A stretch of 64,000 bases of DNA from Loripinus fragilis (taxonomy: Eukaryota > Mollusca > Bivalvia > Lucinida > Lucinidae): assembly GCA_964019695.1 (NCBI GenBank), contig OZ026527.1, positions 73,867,471 through 73,931,470 of the forward strand, written 5' to 3'. The notes beneath the pieces are model-generated. The model was given only the letters and a program-made list of their open reading frames with translations. It ran no database searches and was not told the origin of the DNA. A program made the translations under genes and the position numbers. Below are positions 35,067 to 46,637 of this stretch, piece after piece. Each line of letters opens with the position of its first letter. The stretch's first letter is position 1.

Positions 35067-35107
35067 ACTTGATTGTATCGATTCCTGATCTTTGCACCCT
35101 TACTTAC
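35067..35107 (+). repeat. Inverted 41-bp Naiad tail inside N3
   Basis: ACTTGATTGTATCGATTCCT through CACCCTTACTTAC is the terminal tail sequence in plus orientation, embedded in an otherwise minus-oriented element. Removing it rejoins CATAAGTCTT with TAAGTCGGAACC, as in the other copies. Confidence 0.8.
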
Positions 35108-38100
35108 TTTAAGTCGGAACCATCATAGAGTCTGAAGTCTGACCCACAGGAGGGCAATTAAAGAGGAAAGCAAAGTTGCCAACAGTGATTGAGTTGACCA
35201 CCAAGCATGCAGTCTGTTGCAATACATTAATGTTAGAGCCAATCTTTTTATAATGGGAAATTATTTTAATGAACTGCGCTGAAAAATTATTAGAGCCAAC
35301 AATCTTCTTCAATTTATACACCAAGTCACCATAGAAATCAGGTTCGGAAAAACCTTGGCACAAGAGAGATTTAAGTCCAACTTGGAATTTAAAAATCAAA
35401 TCATATACGTCTATAAAATTTTGAAAATGTTTTGCGAATTTTATGATACCGATAGCCTTGTTTAAGAAGTTTCTGTGTTAACAATTTTATTGCGAGTGTT
35501 GAAGTCAGCAAGATAGCTAGATGCTCTAGCAAAACGAATGTGTTGAGAGATATAGACTCCATATGAAATAGAACGAGGAATATCACCATCTAAAAAATGG
35601 GAAATTGACAATTTCAAAATCAAAGTCGTCACTTTTATCACAAATTTTGGTAGGAACAATATCATTAGAAATTGACTAATGCAAGTTAAACATGACGCTT
35701 CGGTATCAGAGGTATTGGCTTTATTTAGTTGGAGCTCTGAAGGGTATATTTGACTAACCATATTGTCAAAATAAACATTATTAATATTCAAAATATCGTC
35801 CAAATATCTGGATGTAGCGTTAAACGAATCAATAACATCAGCCTGCTTGTCATCAGAAAGAGACATCATAAAGTCCCTCTCATAACCAAACAGTTATAAA
35901 TCTGCAATCAGGGGAGCACAATTAGTGCCCATAGGAATCCCAACCACTTGTCTATACAGCTTGGTGCCAAATCGAATAAAAATGCTGTTCAACAAAAAGG
36001 TCAGCGCATCACATACATTTTGACTCGATCATGCATGATATTTTTTAGGTTTTTCTGAAGTAAAAATTCATTTCTGTTATAAAATTCAAGGTAAGAAGAG
36101 CCTTCTCTCTGGACGGTTCTTCCAATAAGAAGTTTATCTTTATTAAATTATGAGGTAAAGGAGTGTAAAGAGTAGAACAATCATAAGTAGGCAAACTCGA
36201 CGCATTGAAATCTCTAGCTATAAGTTTATCTAAAATTTCACCTGGATTTTAATAGACCAAAATATGGCTTTTTCTGGATCTCTCATATACCTTTTCACAA
36301 TACTTGATAACATGTTTCTAACAGCTGTAAGACACAAGGTTTACAATTTAGAAAGTTCTGTTGTCGTACAAGAACATGAATAAGCAAACAATCTTGCTTT
36401 ATAGGTTTTTTAATGGAGTTTAGGTAACCAGTACAACGTAGGAACTTTGTCTTGATTTTCTTTAGCTTTGACACCAAAACGCAGGGCTGTATGATGGCAA
36501 CCATGCCCATCAACAATCACACTCACACTTAAAGAAGGCTGCAGTTTATAGGCATTAGTGTAAACGAGCTCACGCTTAAGAGTATTAATATAATATAATA
36601 GTCAAACAACTACAACATTGTCAGCAGCTTTATCTGCTGGAACCAAAACATAGTTCCTATGTAAATCCTGGATATCTCGTTTAAGATGACGGAAAGAAGA
36701 TTTGGGTTTAGGGGGTTAAAGATGTGTATTACGAGAGTAAAATGAAATACACGAGTATCAACAATTTTAAAAATATTAATCTTCCATTCCTTCAAGGCAT
36801 CAGGTTCAACATTTTCCCTTCGCACCAACGATTACTAAAGTCATTTAAAGAAGCAGCTATCTCTCTAAAACATTTAGAGAAATCAATATTAGAGGGAAAT
36901 CTATATATAGGACCTTTAGAAATAATATTGCGAACTCTAGCGTCAGGAATGACATTTAGATTACCCGTAATAACATGCCCTGTAGAGTGATATTAGTTTG
37001 TTATATTTATAACAAATGATGGATGTTTCAGAATTATTTAAGTAATTTGTTATAGATGAGATCACTAAATTATCCTTGAAGATACTATGTAAATCAATAA
37101 ACTCAATACCTTCGTTAATGAAAGGAACTTTGATAAAATGTCGTTTATGGTTGACCTCTGAATCGATATAAGGACTTGGGAAATGTTGAATATAATGCCT
37201 TGTAAGGAGTGCTGCTTTATATAATCTGTTTGCTCTATCGTAAATTTAATTAGCCTCTAACTCTAAATTACGTAAAACTGAAATAGGCAGGGAACTTAAA
37301 AATGAAAATAAGCCATGCCGACCATGATTAGTTAAAGCCAAAGAAAGATCCTTTAAAGAAGTATTTAAGCGTTTTTCAGTACAAATTTTGCGCTTAATGT
37401 TGCCATTTTTACGTTTACCATGAGATCTACTTTTACGTTTTTTACAATCCAAAACAGAAACTAGCGGACCTGAAGCGCTCACCTGATCTCCTTAATAATG
37501 TTAAAATAGGTCAAGGTCAACTACAGCTTATAATGGAACAAATTTTGTTTTTACCATATACATTTTGGTCAAGTGACCTAAACAATCTAATGAATAAACC
37601 ATCAAACAGCCCAGTGATTTCTGAGAAAAAGATGTTTAGATAGGTATGTGGCAGTCCAAATGAGTGGCCTTGGATAAAAGGTCACAGGTCAGCTTGACAT
37701 TTGGTACTTAATAAACCGTTGTTTCAATAGGTATAACTATTATGAATTTGGCTCAGTTATAGAAAATGAACATTTTAAGATTTTCTCCATATAAATGCAT
37801 TAGGAATCAAATTTGACCTTGCCATAAATTAGGTCAAGGTCAACCAAGATTCATCATTTATGCTAGCCATGTTAGGGACAACATCCCCCATTTTACATAC
37901 CAAGTCCCAAAGCCAATGGCCTTTTGGTTCCAGAGAAGAAGAGATTTAAAGAGTTTTTACCATATAAGGGCATGGTGGCTGTGTTAGTCATGTGACCATA
38001 ACAATTTGTATAAGTTTTGGCTAACCAATCATAAGGTGTTGTCATATGAATTTTGATTTCAATTGGCCAAGAATTGTGGGAGAAAACTATGTTTTAATAT

Positions 38101-39170
38101 GTTGATGGGACTCCAATATAAGCGACCTTGGCTGAAAGGTCAAAGATCAATCTTGACCTTTGAAACTTATTTATAGACACAAGACTGAACATATCAAGTG
38201 AGAATTATGACTTTGGCTTCCACAGTATTCAAAAAAAAAACTTTCAAAGAATTTCCCATTCAAATGCATTAGGAAGCAAACTTGACCTTGACGTAAAGTA
38301 GGTCAAGGTCATCCTAGGATCATCATTTGAACATACTTGGTAGGCCCCACATCCCCAATGCTACATGCCAAGTCCCAAGGTTATTGGCCTTCTGGTTCTG
38401 GAGAAGAAGATTTTTAAAGGGTTTTTACCATTTATGGGAATGGCGGCCATCTTGGTCATGTGACCAAGAACATTTGAACAAACTTTTGTTTCCCTATCCT
38501 AAGGAGTCTCCATATGAAATTTGAGCTCAATTGGCCCAGTGGTTTCAGAGGAGAAGTTGTTTGAAAATGTTGACGGAAGGACGGACGACGGACGCCGGAG
38601 CACTGGTATACTTATAGCTCACCTTGGAGCCTTTGGCTCAGGTGAGCTAAAAACATCAAAATCTGGCATTTTAGAAATGTTACTTTCATGGTATATATTA
38701 TCATTAAAGCCTAAAGGAAAAGGTGATTGCAAAAATTTAATCAATTTCATGTCTCTTTATATTTTTTAATCTAGTTGATGAATTTGGATCATATATAATT
38801 TTTTCAACTGGCTGAATTACAATTTAACTAGGTGAATGACCATTACTTTTGAAATGGCAAACAGAAATGTGTCAAATTTTTTAGGCTTTTTCATTTTATG
38901 AAAGTGCTCACAAAACCTAGTCTTAAGGGATCGGCCAGTTTGTCCAACATATTGCATTCCGCAATTAATTTCAGTTCAAGTTATAACATAAATCAGATCA
39001 GATGAAGTTCAGTCCATATCATTATTATTCATTATGGAAAATTGCCTACCATTTACAGATGATGTAATGGTAGTTTTAGTACATAAATGTGTGCAACAGA
39101 CACGCCTCTTGGTATTGCACTTAGAAACATTAGGATACATTCCACGTCATTTGATTAAATTTGGCCCTCC
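35108..39170 (-). pseudogene. Naiad GIY-YIG/RT polyprotein (broken)
   Basis: Would encode an endonuclease-reverse transcriptase. From the 5' end: SKCNTKRRVCCTHLC (Cys/His-rich), SDLIYVI and CGMQYVGQTGRSLKTRFCEH (GIY-YIG core with the catalytic-type Arg and the Tyr-Val-Gly triad), then HFKSNGHSPS and IVIQPVEKIIYDPNSS, then PLGFNDNIYH. After M2: HGKRKNGNIKRK, RHYIQHF...PYIDSEVNHKRHF, GHVITGNLNVIPDARVR, then RT with SRYLDDILNIN (35869-35462 piece) and KIGSNINVLQQTACLVV. There are multiple stops and frameshifts, so it is dead. Motif A/B sequences are damaged around 36000-36260. Confidence 0.75.
37477..38647 (+). mobile_element. GCTCACCTG-ended repeat M2, both ends present
   Basis: Left end GCTCACCTGATCTCC and right end GGCTCAGGTGAGC; the terminal 10 bases are inverted complements. 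Internal subunits as in M1, ending with GACGGACGACGGACGCCGGA. It lies between the nuclease and RT parts of Naiad N3. No target duplication is evident. Length 1171 bp, no coding potential. Confidence 0.7.
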
Positions 39171-39185
39171 TGAAAGATAAATAGT

Positions 39186-40511
39186 CTGGTGACCCCCGAT
39201 TTTTCTTTTTAATTTTTTTTTAAATGTAAAATGATAGTCCATGGAATAAAAAACAAAATTAAGATTTTTATGTCAGATTTTTAATATAATTTACTCTAAA
39301 AATCGAAATCCTTTTTTTGGGAATTACCAAAATATATCGTGCAGTCTCTTGACACAGCTTGGGAAAACAAATAAATTATCACATTGTTTAGAAAGCTTGA
39401 GGTCATGAGCAATAGGTACAATCAAAATAAAGAAGTTGGAAGACGATAACAACTATTTTAGCTTAATGTTAATGGCTTAGGTTATTTTCAGAAAATTGGT
39501 CAAACGCTGAAAACTTCCATGTAAGATTATGAAAAATTGAGCATGGTGACATATCCTTTTTATTCCATAAATTGACAGTCCATGAATAAAACAAATTGTA
39601 TGTAAAGTTTTGAAATATTTTAATGTGGGAAGTATTTAGTAGCAAGTGTCCTTAAATAGGGTTTTCTAATACTAATAAAGCTAACAGACAATTTTTTTTA
39701 AAAAAAAAATAACATTGATCATTTGACAATGGAAAAATTATTTTTCGCGCCATAAGGTTTTGACCCATAATCTGATCTTTATTCTTTCAGGTAACATGGA
39801 CAGCCATTCAGTTTTGCAAATGTTTAAAATTATTCAGATCTGATAAAAGACAAGAATTAGATCGCCTTAAGTTTTTCAAAAATTGCCCATAAACTTTTAA
39901 TAGAATAATTATTATACACATGTAAATACTATATTGCCTTCATTTTTGACTTGAAGTTTTTTCATTTCTACAGGTATCAGGTACATACTTTAAAGCTTGA
40001 ACAATTATAAATTTTGGCCAGATTCATTAATGATATAAATACAGAATTGTAAACCCACTCTTAGCTTTAAAAGAAAATGCTGATCAGTCTTTCATAGATT
40101 AGCTGAACTGCAACAAATGCAATACACTTTGTGACAAAATTAAATATTGTTTTTGACCAATAAAATGTATTTTATAGAGTAAGCTGCCACTGATTGTATA
40201 AAAATCAGTGTCTCACTTTTTTCTCGATTTCCAAACACAATGAAATAATACAATGAAATATCATGGATAACTTGACCTTTTCAGCTACTTTGGAGAGTAG
40301 TTTAAGCTGCATTTGAGCATTTAAAATACTCACCTTTATTCAAAATAGTGTCACTAAATTTTGTCCATGACTACATTATTGAGCTACAAGGTATGGAAAT
40401 CAGGACCAACACAAACCAATTTCACAGCATATAAAGGTTTAAATTTTAGAAAGTAACTATATCTAAGTAGCGAAATAGAGGCACTCATCAGCTGTGCTAG
40501 CCATTTCAATT
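39186..40511. other. Anonymous AT-rich spacer
   Basis: No gene or repeat boundary recognised over about 1.3 kb. Confidence 0.5.
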
Positions 40512-40647
40512 ATACCCCCTGTAAAAGTAGTTTAGGGGAGTATACTGATTTTAGCCTGTCCGTCCTTCCGTCAACATTTCAAGGTTTTTGTTGAATAACT
40601 TATGTAGCTTTAGTCCGATTTTGATAAAATTCGCACCACACCTTTAA

Positions 40648-41163
40648 GGGGACTGTAATATGGATGCAAGTGTATCTGAAATACAAGCCCTTATTAAATC
40701 ATGCAATATGCTGCAAACCCAATCAAACTCGAATGTTAAATAATAAAGTTACAGATGTTTGTATAGTAGAAAATAGAAAACAATGGAGGGTAGCCATTTT
40801 TTGGCTTTGTGACTTCACACAGGCCTAATTTAATATGCTTAAACAGAATATCTAGTCTCCTGCAATTCATTTTAACTTTCATTGCATTTTTATTGATTCT
40901 TATGATGAAAATAGTTGATTCTGAAAAAATCTGTACGTTTGGCATTGAAAATGGGGATTTAAATGGCTTTTCAAAATTTACAGGAAGTTGATTAAATATT
41001 CAAAACGGCGGCCTCCATGGGCTTAACAGAAGTCAGAATTTTGATTTTCCAATAGCTCTTACTTTCTCATTTTTTATCCGATTATGATCGAGTTTGTGGC
41101 AGATTACATGGTTTAATAAGGGCTTGTATGTCAGACTCACTTGCTTTTAATCTTGCCGTCCCC
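40648..41163. mobile_element. 516-bp TIR element with TTTAA flanks
   Basis: Starts GGGGACTGTAATATGGATGC and ends TTAATCTTGCCGTCCCC. The pentamer TTTAA is present directly outside both ends (40643-40647 and 41164-41168). Long subterminal inverted repeats (ACAAGCCCTTATTAAATCAT against GTTTAATAAGGGCTTGTATG) extend about 65 bases in. The empty site is predictable because the interrupted P head occurs uninterrupted at 29330. TTAA-type targets recall piggyBac, but the assignment is tentative. Confidence 0.75.
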
Positions 41164-41605
41164 TTTAACTATTTGACAATACATGTTTGCTAGGTAAAAA
41201 GGGGCTGAGGGATCAGTATTGCAAGAGTTATGCCTCATTGTATTTCTAAATATATGGTGTTTGCAATACGGCTAAAAGCGCATACTTTGTGAGAAAACTC
41301 CTCCTAGAGCCTTCAGTGTATCCTTTTAATACTTTACAGGTATGTTACAGACATATTGAAGATGTGCATGTGGAAGTTTAATGTTGAAACAACAACTTTT
41401 GATAAATTGACAGCATTTTTAACTTAGCAAATTCTTGACTACTGCACATATTGAATATTGGCAGATAGTGCATACATTGTGAAATCAACTCCTCTTAGAG
41501 CCTTCAGTTTATCTTTTTAATACTTTGCATGTGTGTTACAGACATACTAAAAGATGTGCATGTGAAAGTGTAATGATAAATTTTTTTTGATTTTACAGCT
41601 TTTTT

Positions 41606-42047
41606 AAGTATGAAAGGCGGCAAAGATCAGGAATCGATACAATCAAGTACCACACCTGACCCAGGATACCACATGGGAAAGTGGCAAAAACACAATTAAA
41701 CATCACAAACAAGAGCCAAGAGTCATCCCTTTCCCAGCAGGTGACCACAAGGCAAAAATGAACAGACGCAAAAGCATGACAAACACAAGACATAAATAGC
41801 ACAAATGATCCACAAAAGAAGTACCGCTTTGGTACGGTCAGTAAAAATATTTTACTGGAGGGCTTAAACCAGTTTCACAGCGCCAACCTCACCCTTAGTT
41901 CAGATGTGGATCAAGACACATAGATGTTTGTTTGCATGAAATACTCCTAACTTATCCATGCATCATCTCCTGGAATATATAAATCAAGATATAAAAAGGA
42001 GATAAAACAAAGATAAGGACTCAACAGTACATGAAACTGTATACCAG
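41606..42047 (-). mobile_element. Naiad 3'-region fragment N6
   Basis: Minus-strand Naiad 3' UTR, from the terminal CAAAGATCAGGAATCGATAC up to about ACTGTATACCAG. No RT codons remain. It interrupts a P2 unit between TTTACAGC...TTTTTAA and ATTCTCGACCACTGCAC. Confidence 0.8.
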
Positions 42048-42832
42048 ATTCTCGACCACTGCACATATTGAATAATGACTGATAGTGCATACTTTGTGAA
42101 ATCAAACCTCCAAGAGCCTTCGCTGTATCCCTTTAATACTTTGTCTGTATGTTACAGACGTATTGAAGATGTGAATGTGGAAGTTTAATTTGGAAAAAAA
42201 TATTGTTTGATAAATTTACAGCATTTTTAACTTAACCAATTCTCGATCACTGCACATATTGAATAATGACTGATAGTGCATACATTGCGAAATCAACTCC
42301 TTTTAGAGCCTTCAGTGTATATTTTAATACTAAGTGTTACAGACATACTGAAGATGTGCATGTGTAAGTTTAATGATGATAAAATAGTTTTGATAAATTC
42401 GAGGCATTTTTAACTTAGCCAATTTTTGGATCATTGTAATGCATAACCTTTTTTCAATTGTTTTCCATTTCAGTTTAGAGAGCAGGACAATGGCTTTGAT
42501 TGTAACAGTTCATTGTCAATGTTTATCTATAACTTTACAGAATTTTATTTTGGTCCTTTATCATTTTAGTCAATTAAGGCTTTGAGCCAATTTAAGGAGG
42601 AACATAATATTGCGGGGGAATACTGAAAGCCTTGCTTGCAGCCCAGTTCTTGTTACATTTTGTTTTCTCAAAGAAAAATGAACACAAAAAACAAAACTGT
42701 TGTTAAAATTTATTAAAAGTCATTAATAACCCTGTTGGAAGGTGAAACAGCAAATCATGTCAATATCATGAATCCCATGCTAATTTCATGCTCATGCTAT
42801 TTTAGCTCTCTATAGGGTAATATATAGAGGAT

Positions 42833-42980
42833 ATTCAAATTTTTGGAATGAATATGCCATTTATTTCATCGAGTGAAGCGTAAAATGCATATTTCATGAG
42901 TGGCTTCGCCACTCATGAAATATACATTTTCTCGCTTCACGAGATGAAATAAATGGCATATTCATTCCAAAAATTTGAAT
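42833..42980. repeat. 148-bp perfect-type palindrome
   Basis: ATTCAAATTTTTGGAATGAA at the left end pairs with TTCATTCCAAAAATTTGAAT at the right end. The centre is GAGTGGCTTCGCCACTC, a stem with a TTC-type loop. Only a few mismatches occur in between. Similar AT-rich flanks may extend it. Snap-back MITE or structural element. Confidence 0.85.
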
Positions 42981-43752
42981 TTTCTTTTTATTATATACCA
43001 TTTTAGCGTAACAGATTTTTTGAAGTAAATGACGTCATACACGTTCACACATTGCGTCATATTAATCATGACGTTGCATAATGTACAATGACGGCCAAAA
43101 CTGAAACCATTAGAGCAGGAGTAGAAAAAGAGAAAATTTCAGCAAATGCTGACAATTTAATTACCAAAATGTTCCTTGCGATCTAACTAAGAAAATGAAT
43201 ACCCACACTTTGTGTTTTTGTCCATTAATAAGACAGTTACAGGCGTTTGAAATTCTGAAGTGGTCTCAAGGAAGTCAATGGAGAAAGCAGAGGATATCCA
43301 ATTTCACTCGTGAAATACAACTTATGTTTTCACTGCAGTGAAAATACAACTTTTGATATTTTCACGACTGTGAAATACAGCTTTTTTAAAATATGCATTA
43401 TATTTAATCAATAATTTTCTGTATTTCATTACTTTGTATATAATAAAAGAATAGTGTCATATATTAACCTCTGGACACTAGTTTGAGAATGGTGTTCATC
43501 TCGTATCAACCTGTAGGCCAGTTTAGACCAGTTTTCAGGTAGACATAGAAATTTATGAAGACAATGGGTCAATAAATCAGGATTCTCTCCCGTCGTATAA
43601 CAAATATGTATATATCACTGTTTGCCTAAGTACATGTACTTATTAATGATCACCCATATACAAAGGGTTTAATACATCAACTAGATCTATACACACCGGA
43701 CCAACGTTCAGTCCTGCTGACACTGTCCGCAAAAATCAACTGATTTCCACCT
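42981..43752. other. Anonymous spacer
   Basis: No gene recognised. A GTGAAATACAACTT word is repeated about three times around 43310-43392 in local inverted and direct arrangement. TGACGTCA occurs near 43030. Confidence 0.4.
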
Positions 43753-44270
43753 AAGTAAGTAAGGTTGCAAATATCAGGAATCGATACAATCAAGTACCAC
43801 ACCTGACCCAGAATACCAATGGGAAAGTGACAAACTCACAGAAGACACCACAAACGAGAGCCAAGAGGTCAGCCCTTTCCCAGCAGGTGACCACGAAGCA
43901 CATATAAACAGAAGCGCACAAAACATAGCAAACACAAGACAGAACAAAAACATAAAAGATCCACAAAAGAAGTACCGCCTTGGAACGGTCAGTAAAATAT
44001 TTTACTGGAGGGCTTAAACCGGTTTAACGGCGCCAACCTCACCCTTAATTCAGATGTGGATCACATAGATATTTGGTTTGCATGAAAGACCCCTAACTTA
44101 TCAATGCATCATCTCCTAAAACATATAAATCAAGATATAACAAGGAGATAAAGCAAGGATAAGGACTCAACAGTAAATTAAACTGAATACCGGAGCAAAA
44201 GAAATCCAACAGGTAAACCCCGGTGGGCCCGACAAACAGCCAAAGCATCAGAGCAAAAGAAATCCAACAA
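43753..44270 (-). mobile_element. Naiad 3'-region fragment N7
   Basis: Minus-strand Naiad 3' UTR, complete at the terminal side (plus-strand AAGTAAGTAAGG...ATCAGGAATCGATACAATC) and truncated before the RT. At the other end the word GAGCAAAAGAAATCCAACA is duplicated about 70 bp apart (44197 and 44251). Confidence 0.82.
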
Positions 44271-44379
44271 CTTTGGTTTTCACTTTTATTTTGGATACAA
44301 CTCCATTTAAAAGATAGGGGATAATTATTTTCATATTAGCTTTGATTTGGAACCATCAACCAAATTAGTATAGGTACTG

Positions 44380-44880
44380 ATTAAGTTTAACCTGTACCCC
44401 TGTGACAATTTCTCATGGGTGCTAAATTGTTCATAATGACCCTCTAAATGCGAAACAAGGTCGTCTCTAAATATAAGACTGTTTGGGCTTTGTGAAAATG
44501 CATGGTTTCTATGGCAACCCATAACAAATTTAAGAATGGGGGTGTGTCTACAAAATAAATTATACCTCAGCTTCTGCTTATCCTAGACTACTAAATTTGG
44601 TACTAAATTAAAGCTTAGACACATTCCTTTTATCTTTTTATCTAATTTGCATATTCATAAATTTTATGAAAACATTAAAAATGTGATTCAAGAATGGGGC
44701 GATACCTACAAAATCAATATCTCAGCTGCTGCTTATAGACTTATCATAGACTACTAAAATTGGTACCAAATTAAAGCACGGATACTGGCCTTTAAATCCA
44801 TGGCCAAATGTGCAAAATACCTTATTTGCATAATTTGCGTATTCATGAATACTAATAAAAACCTTGAAAAATAAGGAATA
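44380..44880 (+). repeat. Repeat Q, copy 1, with 160-bp tandem subunits
   Basis: Contains CTCTAAATGCGAAACAAGG and TGTTTGGGCTTTGTGAAAAT with CAACCCATAAC; the same series occurs at 52255-52335 in the flank of LINE A3. Downstream, two tandem subunits (about 44532 and 44691) carry AAGAATGGGG, CTACAAAAT and CTGCTTAT words. No coding potential. Confidence 0.6.
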
Positions 44881-45158
44881 AATCATTAAAAACAAAAATT
44901 GACTGATTTCATCTCCATTTTAGCATTATTGTATGTTGTTATTTCATCACTGGTACTATTTGAAAAGCCCATTCAGGAAAATTAGGGAAACTCATGCAAA
45001 AACTATAAACCCAGGGGAGGGGTTAGGTAGCTGTGGCATTTCTCATGCATGGTTTGTTTGTTTGGTGCTTAACGACGCATCAACCCTTGTGGGTCATTAG
45101 CATCAGACGGTATTAAATTAAACATGATGTGGATGGAAAGAGTAAAAATTTGTAAGAT

Positions 45159-46430
45159 GATGATGATGATGATGAGTTGGAGTTTAACGACGCATCAACC
45201 CTTTTGGGTCATTAGCGTCATCAAGGTTAGGTAAGAGAAATATTGCTGAACAATAAAACTATAATAGATTTGCTAAAATATTAACATTTTAACACATTAA
45301 ACATATGAATACATCCAAGACAATAAAATAGTTACCATTTTACAGCGAAGATCATGTACAATATCTGACAACTACATAGGCTAATCAGATAACTATACAT
45401 GCTCTTCTCCTGCAAAAAAAAAAAATGAAATGCTGAAAGCAAGTTAAAAAATAAACAGTTCAAAGGAAAATAGCTACAATTTGTTAAAAAGATTAATCTC
45501 TTTTAAGAATAAGAAGACATTATCAATAGGTACATCATTAAACAGTTGTTTGATTGTATCAACACGAAAATATTTGTTTCTTATATGAGAAAAATCACCA
45601 CATTCAAGTAGAAAATGGCGGACTGTAAAGAGTGCATCACATCCAAAACAATACGGTGGCTCCTCTCGTTTTAAAAGATATGAGTAAGTGATCCTTGTAT
45701 GACCAATACGTAAACGAGCAAGGACGACTTCTTCTTGTCTGATATTACGTACTACTGTTTGAGATTGTCCGATCACAGGTTTAATCTCAAAGAGTTTATT
45801 ACCAACACTGTTATTCCATAAAATTTGCCATTTTTTTTAAAATGTACCTATTGATAAAACATTTAAAATTTACATAAGGTTATGAAAAGTTTGTAGGGTG
45901 TAAATTCAATGAATCTTTTGCTTTTTGATCCACACTTTCATTGCCAGCAATGCCAATGTGGCTAGGGATCCAACAGTAAACTATTTCATTTAATTCTGAT
46001 AAATCATGATGTTTTTCAAGTAGTTTTTGAATTTGGGGATTTTTTGAAGATGTATGATCTAAAGATTTTAAAACTGATAGGGAGTCTGAAAATATAATAA
46101 ATTTGTTAGAAGTTTCACAGTCAGCAATATGATCTAATGCTAAATCTACAGCTTTTGCTTCTGCTGTAAAAATTGAGAACCCATCTGGAATTCGCATAGT
46201 TTCAGAGAAGTCATCAGATACTACTGCGCATCCTACTTTCATATCGTCTTTTGAACCATCTGTATAAATGTGCTATAGTCCATGTAATGTGATTTTAGCT
46301 TCTGGAAATTAGATTTCATGATAATTAGACTTGTTTCTGATTTCTTACCAGAGTGTAAATCGAAAATAAGTTTTGATTTATTTATACACCATGCTGGTAC
46401 ATTTGGTGTAAAAGTTTTATCTATGTCTTT
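45159..46430 (-). mobile_element. LINE family B copy B2 nested in the A3 3' UTR
   Basis: Inserted into the 3' UTR of A3 with a perfect 13-bp duplication AAATTTGTAAGAT (45146-45158 and 46431-46443). The 3' tail is ATGATGATGATGATG on the plus strand. 5'-truncated in ORF2 just before the FTPNVPAWC region, almost the same place as B1. Confidence 0.9.
45474..46430 (-). pseudogene. LINE B RNase H fragment (broken)
   Basis: C-terminal ORF2 of LINE B. Pieces: FTPNVPAWCINKSKLIFDLH, MKVGCAVVSDDFSETMRIPD, IFTAEAKAVDLALDHI (Glu), IIFSDSLSVLKSLDHTSSKN (Asp), CWIPSHIGIAGNESVDQKAK, then after a frameshift near 45880-45780 IGQSQTVVRNIRQEEVVLAR and the finger CFGC...FLLEC. The first RNase H Asp region (TDGSK) is split by a frameshift near 46245. 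No RT domain. Sequence is close to B1. Confidence 0.8.
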
Positions 46431-46637
46431 AAATTTGTAAGATAAAATAAAAGGAATGATGATGATGAGTTTGTATAATGATAATAAGTTGTAATACGAT
46501 TGTTGACAGGACAGACCACGTACAATATCTGACAGTTTCAAAGAGCTTTTCAGATAACTGTATATGTTCTTTAACTGAACAGAATACAACATAATATAAT
46601 CTGTATTATGGTCTGATACAAATGTAAAACCTAGCAA

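Larger units (their letters stand above)
34535..39185 (-). mobile_element. Naiad element N3, most complete copy
   Basis: Minus-strand Penelope-like retroelement. On its own strand the order is: N-terminal Cys-rich motif, GIY-YIG nuclease domain (about 39120-38780), linker, RT (37470-35108), then the ~550-bp 3' region ending at 34535. A nuclease upstream of the RT is the reverse of classic Penelope order and is the defining feature of the Naiad clade. A 1.17-kb repeat (M2) interrupts the linker, and a 41-bp inverted piece of its own tail sits at the RT/3'-UTR junction (35067-35107). The 5' boundary is approximate. Confidence 0.8.
40512..42435 (+). mobile_element. Head-plus-array element P2
   Basis: The head begins ACCCCCTGTAAAAGTAGTTT and includes GCCTGTCCGTCCTTCCGTCA. 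It is split by a 516-bp TIR element (40648-41163), and its head sequence resumes with CTATTTGACAATACATG. Units with GATAGTGCATAC lie near 41467, 42081 and 42263 (a diverged one near 41275). A Naiad tail (41606-42047) interrupts one unit. Confidence 0.65.

Noticed and set aside
37470..38655. Target duplication around repeat M2
   Set aside because: Left flank CCTGAAGC and right flank TAAAAACA do not match, so the insertion mechanism stays open.
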